Source: Lachnospiraceae bacterium
GTDB taxonomy: Bacteria > Bacillota > Clostridia > Lachnospirales > Lachnospiraceae
DNA: 32,817 nt
Assembly: GCA_022771765.1 (NCBI GenBank)
Contig: JALELN010000134.1
Coordinates: 1 to 32,817 of the forward strand
Reading direction: 5' to 3'
The notes beneath the pieces are model-generated. The model saw nothing but the letters and a program-made list of their open reading frames with translations, was not told the origin of the DNA and ran no database searches. The translations under genes and the position numbers were made by a program. The stretch's first letter is position 1. Each line of letters starts with the position of its first letter. Positions 28,020 through 32,817 of this stretch are shown piece after piece.

Positions 28020-29216
28020 ATGAAAACAATTACGAGAGCAAAGTATCTTGATAGAATCATTGAACTGAACGGCACCCCTGATATAAAAATCATCACAGGT
28101 ATTCGTCGTTCCGGTAAATCAAAATTGATGCAGGCATATATCGAATACTTGAAAGTTCATTTTGAAAATATCAACATTATCTTCATTGATTTTATGGATT
28201 TGGCGTATGAGGAAATAAAGGAATATCATGCGCTGCACGCTTATGTGGAGGAACATTATCAGCCTGGAAAAATAAACTATCTTTTTGTTGATGAAGCCCA
28301 AATGTGTTCGAAATTTGAGTTGGCAATCAACAGCCTTTATTCGAAAGGAAAGTACGACATCTATGTCACCGGTTCCAATGCCTTTTTGCTGAGTGCGGAT
28401 TTGGCAACTCTTTTCACTGGTCGCTATATTGAAATCCATGTGCTTCCTTTTAGCTTTCAGGAATATTGCCAGTATTACGATGATGTCACAGATAAGGATA
28501 AGCTCTTGGATGATTATACTATCAAGGGCGGTCTGGCAGGTTCTTATGCTTACAGAACAGAGAAAGACAGGATCAACTATATCAAGGAAGTCTATGAAAC
28601 GATTGTCACAAGAGATCTGGTGCAGAAATACGCTCTGCCGGATACTTTGGTCTTGCAGCGTCTGAGCGAGTTCCTGATGGACAACATTAGTAATCTGACT
28701 TCTCCCAATAAGGTTAGTCAGATGCTGACAGTAAATGAGACCCCGACCAATCATGTAACCATTGGCAAGTACATCAAGTATTTGTGCAATGCTTACGTGT
28801 TTTATGACATGAAACGATATGACATTCGTGGTAAGAAATATCTTGAAAGTTCTGAGAAGTTCTATTTGTGTGATACCGGGATTCGATATGCAATACTTGG
28901 TAGCAGAAATATGGATTATGGAAGAGTCTATGAGAATATGGTCTGCATGGAACTGATTCGCCGTGGATACGATGTCTATGTTGGAAAGCTATATCAAAAA
29001 GAAATTGACTTTGTTGCTCAGAGGGGAAGCGAGAAAATTTACATTCAGGTGAGCGATAACATTGCGGGACAGGAAACCTTGGAGAGAGAATGTTCTCCGC
29101 TGCTTCAAATTCGAGATGCCTACCCCAAAATGCTCATTGCCAGAACCAGGCATCCGAAATATAGCTATGAAGGAATTGAGGTTCACGATATAGCTGATTG
29201 GTTGCTACAAGGATAA
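28020..29216 (+). CDS. ATP-binding protein, AAA_14 + DUF4143 type
   Basis: GIRRSGKSKLMQAYI Walker A; YLFVDEAQ Walker B; VTGSNAFLLSADLATLFTGRYIEIHVLPFSFQEY; C-terminal KEIDFVAQRG nuclease-fold-like motif. ORF track start 27930 lies in the promoter; ATG 28020 (or 27966) preferred. Confidence 0.88.
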   Translation: MKTITRAKYLDRIIELNGTPDIKIITGIRRSGKSKLMQAYIEYLKVHFENINIIFIDFMDLAYEEIKEYHALHAYVEEHYQPGKINYLFVDEAQMCSKFELAINSLYSKGKYDIYVTGSNAFLLSADLATLFTGRYIEIHVLPFSFQEYCQYYDDVTDKDKLLDDYTIKGGLAGSYAYRTEKDRINYIKEVYETIVTRDLVQKYALPDTLVLQRLSEFLMDNISNLTSPNKVSQMLTVNETPTNHVTIGKYIKYLCNAYVFYDMKRYDIRGKKYLESSEKFYLCDTGIRYAILGSRNMDYGRVYENMVCMELIRRGYDVYVGKLYQKEIDFVAQRGSEKIYIQVSDNIAGQETLERECSPLLQIRDAYPKMLIARTRHPKYSYEGIEVHDIADWLLQG

Positions 29217-29226
29217 AAAACATTGT

Positions 29227-29280
29227 TTAAGGTTACGTTAAGGTGATTCCCATTGTACCTTAAGATTCTCCTGTTATACT
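29227..29280 (+). promoter_or_regulatory. Promoter with MerR-like TTAAGGT direct/inverted repeats, no gene immediately downstream
   Basis: TTAAGGT 29227-29233, TTAAGGT 29238-29244, ACCTTAA 29257-29263; TTGTAC (29253-29258), 16-nt spacer, TATACT (29275-29280). Confidence 0.5.
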
Positions 29281-29336
29281 ATGAGACATAGAAAACAAAA
29301 AGAAAAATATTCCGGAATTTATGGCAAATGCGGTAG

Positions 29337-29495
29337 AGAGCTCTCCACAATGAGATGGAGAGCTCTTCTGTTTCATAGGAAATTTCTCCGAATTTCCTAT
29401 GAAACAAAATGCTCCGCAAGGATGCGCACCTCGCGGAGATGAAGTATATGCTTCGTATACCGCCCGGGCGCGAAAGAGTCGCATGCGACTCTTTC
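29337..29495. repeat. Cluster of five consecutive inverted repeats
   Basis: AGAGCTCTCCA/TGGAGAGCTCT (29337-29366); GTTTCATAGGAAATT/AATTTCCTATGAAAC (29370-29405); CTCCGCaAGG/CCTcGCGGAG (29412-29438); GTATA/TATAC (29444-29460); palindrome GAAAGAGTCGCATGCGACTCTTTC (29472-29495). Confidence 0.85.
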
Positions 29496-29624
29496 ATGTA
29501 TCTTACCACCTTAAAAGTGCCGTTTAACGGAAAAGCGGTTGTTTTTTTCCGCAGTTATATTATAAAGAGAACATGGACGCACGAAGGAAAGTAAGCGTTT
29601 CTGGACAGCAGGGAGTGAATGCAG

Positions 29625-29879
29625 ATGAAAGTGACATTACAGCAGATATCAGGAGGGATAGCTGGTAGCTACCCTGGGCTGCACGCTGATCTACACAGCG
29701 GTCAGTTATGTACTCCGCTGGTATGACAGGAAAATGGGGGTTACAATTCTGTTTCTATTTTATATGATCTTTTGTTATGTCTGTGCGTTTTTATTGTATA
29801 AGGTAAAACGCGATATTGACACAAAAATGCTGAACAAAGATCTGGAGGATTTCAAGAAAAAGATGAGGAGGAAAAACGA
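29625..29879 (+). pseudogene. Frameshifted small membrane protein gene upstream of ABC transporter
   Basis: ATG 29625 with GGGAG RBS reads MKVTLQQISGGIAG then loses frame near 29660; alternate frame continues LVATLGCTLIYTAVSYVLRWYDRKMGVTILFLFYMIFCYVCAFLLYKVKRDIDTKMLNKDLEDFKKKMRRKNDE without its own early start. Confidence 0.6.
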
Positions 29880-30741
29880 TGAAACAGGGACAGACAAGGG
29901 AATATGCGATTGATATTCAGAAGCTGACAAAAACCTATGGGAAGGCAAGAGGCGTCACGGAGCTCACGCTGCAAGTGGAAAAGGGGGATATCTTCGGATT
30001 TTTAGGGCCGAACGGCGCAGGAAAGTCCACGACGATCCGAAGTATTCTCGGATTGATCAACTTTCAGTCGGGGAGTGCGCGGATCCTCGGAATGGATGTG
30101 AAAGAAAACCACAAAGAAATATTGAAGAAGATCGGTTACATGCCGTCTGAGGCAATGTTTTATCCTTCCATGAAGGTTGACGATGTGTTAAAATTTGCGG
30201 CAGACATGCACAAAAAGGAATGCTCCGAAGAGCGCAGGATGCTCTGCGAGCGGCTGGAGGTGCCGGTAGATAAAAAAATCGATGAACTGTCTCTGGGAAA
30301 CCGCAAGAAAGTCAGTATCGTCTGTGCCATGCAGCATAAGCCGCAGCTGTTTATCTTTGATGAGCCTACCAGCGGACTGGATCCGCTGATGCAGGCGGAG
30401 TTTTTTAACCTGATCCTGGAATATAACACACAGGGCGCGACTTGCTTTCTGTCCTCCACGTATTGTCAGAGATCAAGAAATATTGTCACCACGCGGCGAT
30501 CATCCGCGATGGGCGGCTGATCTGTACGGATACCGTGGAAAATCTGACAAAAACAAATGCAAAACGGATCCATATGATCAAAGATGGTGTAGAGGAAAGC
30601 TTTGTTTTCCGGGGAAATCTCGATGAGCTGTTCGCCGGTTTTGCGGGACACCATATTGAGGATATCGTGATCGAGGAACCGGAGCTGGAAGAGATCTTTA
30701 TGCATTATTACGAGGGAGGGATGAACAATGACGCTATATAG
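29879..30741 (+). pseudogene. ABC transporter ATP-binding protein, interrupted by single-base frameshift at ~30451-30457
   Basis: First ORF: LGPNGAGKSTT, LSLGNRKKVSIV, FIFDEPTSGLDPL, ending ...TCFLSS|TYCQRS; second frame continues HVLSEIKKYCHHAAIIRDGRLICTDTVENL... to 30741. Confidence 0.82.
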
Positions 30742-31183
30742 ACACGAAATGAAAATGAATCTGAAAAGTCTGATCATATGGACACTCTGTGTGGGTGGGA
30801 TGTGCTTTGGATGTATCCTGCTGTATACGAGCCTTGAGGATTCGCTGCAGGAGATCGCGGATGTCTATGCCAATATGGGGGCCATGTCTACCGCACTTGG
30901 CATGGATAAAATGAGTCTGGCAACGCTGACCGGCTTTTATGCCACTGAGATCGCAATGATGCACGGACTGGGCGGCGCGATGTTTGCGGCAGATATGATG
31001 TGCCGGATCATTCCCACCATTGAAAATGTAAAATATCTCACACCCTTTTACTATTCCAACGGCGCGGACATTTTCACAAACGGCGAGATCGACGGGGTGA
31101 TGATGGCAATCGGTATCGGGATGTTGTGCGCGGCATTTGTGGCAGCATTTTTGAAATACGGGAAAAAAGATCTGGCAGCCTGA
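30728..31183 (+). pseudogene. ABC-2 type permease with probable in-frame internal deletion
   Basis: N-terminal RHEMKMNLKSLIIWTLCVGGMCFGCILLYTSLEDSL...HGLGGAMFA joins directly to C-terminal-like DMMCRIIPTIENVKYLTPFYYSNGADIF near 30990; only 151 aa. Confidence 0.65.
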
Positions 31184-31205
31184 TGTATTGCATCATAAAA
31201 TATTT

Positions 31206-31255
31206 AGAGGTGACAAGAAAAAATGCTTGACACCTCTTTTTTCTTGTAGTATGAT
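31206..31255 (+). promoter_or_regulatory. ylxM-ffh promoter overlapping terminator-like interleaved inverted repeats
   Basis: TTGACA (31227-31232), 17-nt spacer, TATGAT (31250-31255); AGAGGTG/CACCTCT plus T-run; ACAAGAAAAAA/TTTTTTCTTGT. Confidence 0.75.
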
Positions 31256-31287
31256 AGCTAAGGTTTGAGAGAAAAGGTGTGAAACTT

Positions 31288-31644
31288 ATGGCATCAGATA
31301 TGGAACCAAAAGTAAGGCAGACATACCTCTATGACTTTTACGGCGAATTGTTAAACGAGCACCAGAGAAAGATTTTCGAGGCGTTTGTGTTTGACGATCT
31401 CTCCCTCGGTGAGATTGCCGAGGAGCAGGATATTTCCAGGCAGGCAGTGTTTGATCTTGTCAAGCGCTCCACGAAAAAGCTGGAGGAATATGAGAATAAA
31501 TTGCATCTCATGGAACGCTTTCTGGAGCTCCGGGAAAAGGCAGTAGGTATTCGCCAAAGGGCAGAAGCCTATGAGCACAGTCATGAGGAACGTTTGCTTA
31601 CGGAGATCAAAGAGCTCTCAGGTGAGATTATAAAGGAATTATAG
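31288..31644 (+). CDS. ylxM: YlxM-like putative DNA-binding protein of the SRP operon
   Basis: YDFYGELLNEHQRKIFEAFVFDDLSLGEIAEEQDISRQAVFDLVKRSTKKLEEYE; directly upstream of ffh. Confidence 0.92.
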   Translation: MASDMEPKVRQTYLYDFYGELLNEHQRKIFEAFVFDDLSLGEIAEEQDISRQAVFDLVKRSTKKLEEYENKLHLMERFLELREKAVGIRQRAEAYEHSHEERLLTEIKELSGEIIKEL

Positions 31645-31647
31645 CGT

Positions 31648-32817
31648 ATGGCATTTGACGGTTTATCAGAAAAACTTCAAAATGTTTTCAAGAATCTGCG
31701 AAGCAAGGGCCGCTTGACCGAGGAGGACGTAAAGGTTGCCTTGAAGGAAGTCAAGATGGCGCTTTTGGAGGCAGATGTTAATTTTAAAGTTGTCAAGCAG
31801 TTCACAAAAACCGTGCAGGAGCGGGCAATCGGCGCTGACGTGATGAACGGACTGAACCCCGGACAGATGGTCATCAAGATCGTAAACGAGGAGATGACCG
31901 CGCTCATGGGTTCCGAGACAACGGAGATCGCCCTTCGCCCGGGCAAGGAGATCACAGTCATCATGATGGCAGGTCTTCAGGGAGCCGGTAAGACGACGAC
32001 CACTGCAAAGCTGGCAGGAAAGTTCAAGCAGAAGGGCAAAAAGCCGCTTCTGGTAGCCTGCGATGTATATCGTCCGGCAGCAATTGAACAGCTGCAGATC
32101 AACGGCGAGAAGCAGGGTGTGGAGGTATTCTCCATGGGAGATAAAAACTCTCCGGTGGACATTGCCAAGGCAGCGATTGAGCACGCGCGTAAAAATGATT
32201 TTAATATCGTTATTCTGGATACAGCCGGACGTCTTCACGTGGATGAGGATATGATGGCAGAGCTTGTCTCCATCAAGGAGCAGGTGGATGTGGCACAGAC
32301 GATTCTCGTTGTGGACGCGATGACCGGTCAGGATGCGGTCAACGTGGCAAAAACCTTCGACGAGACGATCAGTATTGACGGTGTGATCCTGACAAAGCTG
32401 GACGGTGACACCAGAGGTGGTGCGGCACTTTCCATCCGGGCAGTGACCGGAAAACCGATTCTCTATGTCGGTATGGGTGAGAAGCTTTCCGATCTGGAGC
32501 AGTTTTATCCCGATCGTATGGCATCCCGTATCTTAGGCATGGGTGATGTGCTCACACTCATCGAGAAAGCACAGGAGCAGCTCGATGACAACAAGGCAAA
32601 GGAGATGGAGCAGCGCTTAAAAAAAGCAGAATTCTCCTTTGACGATTATCTGGAGTCCATGAACCAGATGAAAAAAATGGGAGGTCTCTCCAAAGTGCTT
32701 GGCATGATGCCGGGCATGGGCGGTGCGCAGATGGCAGAGATAGAGAATGCCATGGATGAAAAAAAGATGGCGCGCATCGAGGCGATCATTTATTCCATGA
32801 CGCCGCAGGAGCGGGCG
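31648..32817 (+). CDS. ffh: Signal recognition particle protein Ffh (3' end outside window)
   Basis: MAFDGLSEKLQNVFKNLRSKGRLTEEDV; GLQGAGKTTTTAKLAGKFKQKGKKPLLVACDVYRPAAIEQL; DTAGRLHVDEDMM; frame open at window end. Confidence 0.97.
   Translation, partial: MAFDGLSEKLQNVFKNLRSKGRLTEEDVKVALKEVKMALLEADVNFKVVKQFTKTVQERAIGADVMNGLNPGQMVIKIVNEEMTALMGSETTEIALRPGKEITVIMMAGLQGAGKTTTTAKLAGKFKQKGKKPLLVACDVYRPAAIEQLQINGEKQGVEVFSMGDKNSPVDIAKAAIEHARKNDFNIVILDTAGRLHVDEDMMAELVSIKEQVDVAQTILVVDAMTGQDAVNVAKTFDETISIDGVILTKLDGDTRGGAALSIRAVTGKPILYVGMGEKLSDLEQFYPDRMASRILGMGDVLTLIEKAQEQLDDNKAKEMEQRLKKAEFSFDDYLESMNQMKKMGGLSKVLGMMPGMGGAQMAEIENAMDEKKMARIEAIIYSMTPQERA

Noticed and set aside
28020-29216. DUF4143 ATPase as part of a novel defence system
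   Set aside because: Single gene with no partner effector next to it; this family is widespread and of mostly unknown function, so a defence role would be speculation.
29260-29594. ORFs 29260-29484 (-), 29279-29509 (-) and 29409-29594 (+)
   Set aside because: They run through the palindromic hairpin cluster, which is open in several frames; no RBS or protein family features.
30442-30520. Programmed ribosomal frameshift in the ABC ATPase
   Set aside because: No slippery heptamer or downstream stimulatory structure seen at CTTTCTGTCCTCCACG; neighbouring genes also carry lesions, so simple decay or error is more likely.
1-32817. CRISPR array, tRNA or rRNA genes, transposase/integrase, toxin-antitoxin or known defence operon
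   Set aside because: No regularly spaced direct repeats, cloverleaf or rRNA-like sequence, or recognisable proteins of these classes in the ORFs read; a very divergent case cannot be excluded without tools.

Overview
This window reads as a Firmicutes (Lachnospiraceae-like) chromosomal segment, mostly housekeeping genes. In order: tail of a GGDEF protein; prmA-rsmE; a NifS-type cysteine desulfurase-thiI pair; an HPr-like gene on the minus strand; mtaB; ireB-ruvX-DUF1292-RNase J-ylbF-(MltG-like fragment)-trmR-like-trhP-like; a lactonase-family gene; aroC and tmcAL on the minus strand; ackA-DUF177-rpmF-plsX-acpP-rnc-smc-ftsY; then ylxM-ffh, with ffh running off the end. About 6.7 kb sits between ftsY and ylxM-ffh, which are adjacent in Bacillus subtilis. 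It holds ilvA, a secreted LRR/Ig-like surface protein, an AAA/DUF4143 ATPase, a cluster of five inverted repeats behind an orphan promoter, and a decayed ABC exporter. I found no clear new defence or mobile system. The best leads are: (1) a ~190-nt multi-hairpin leader before ireB; (2) the hairpin cluster at 29.2-29.5 kb, which shares modules with the rpmF terminator; (3) interleaved inverted repeats overlapping the ylxM promoter; (4) an HPr-like protein that keeps the Ser46 region but lacks the His15 motif, with a palindrome in its promoter; (5) a large imperfect inverted repeat between two convergent genes; (6) the catalytic-domain-less MltG-like protein; (7) decay of the ABC exporter. No tRNA, rRNA, CRISPR array or transposase was recognised. 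All names come from reading protein motifs by eye, without database searches.
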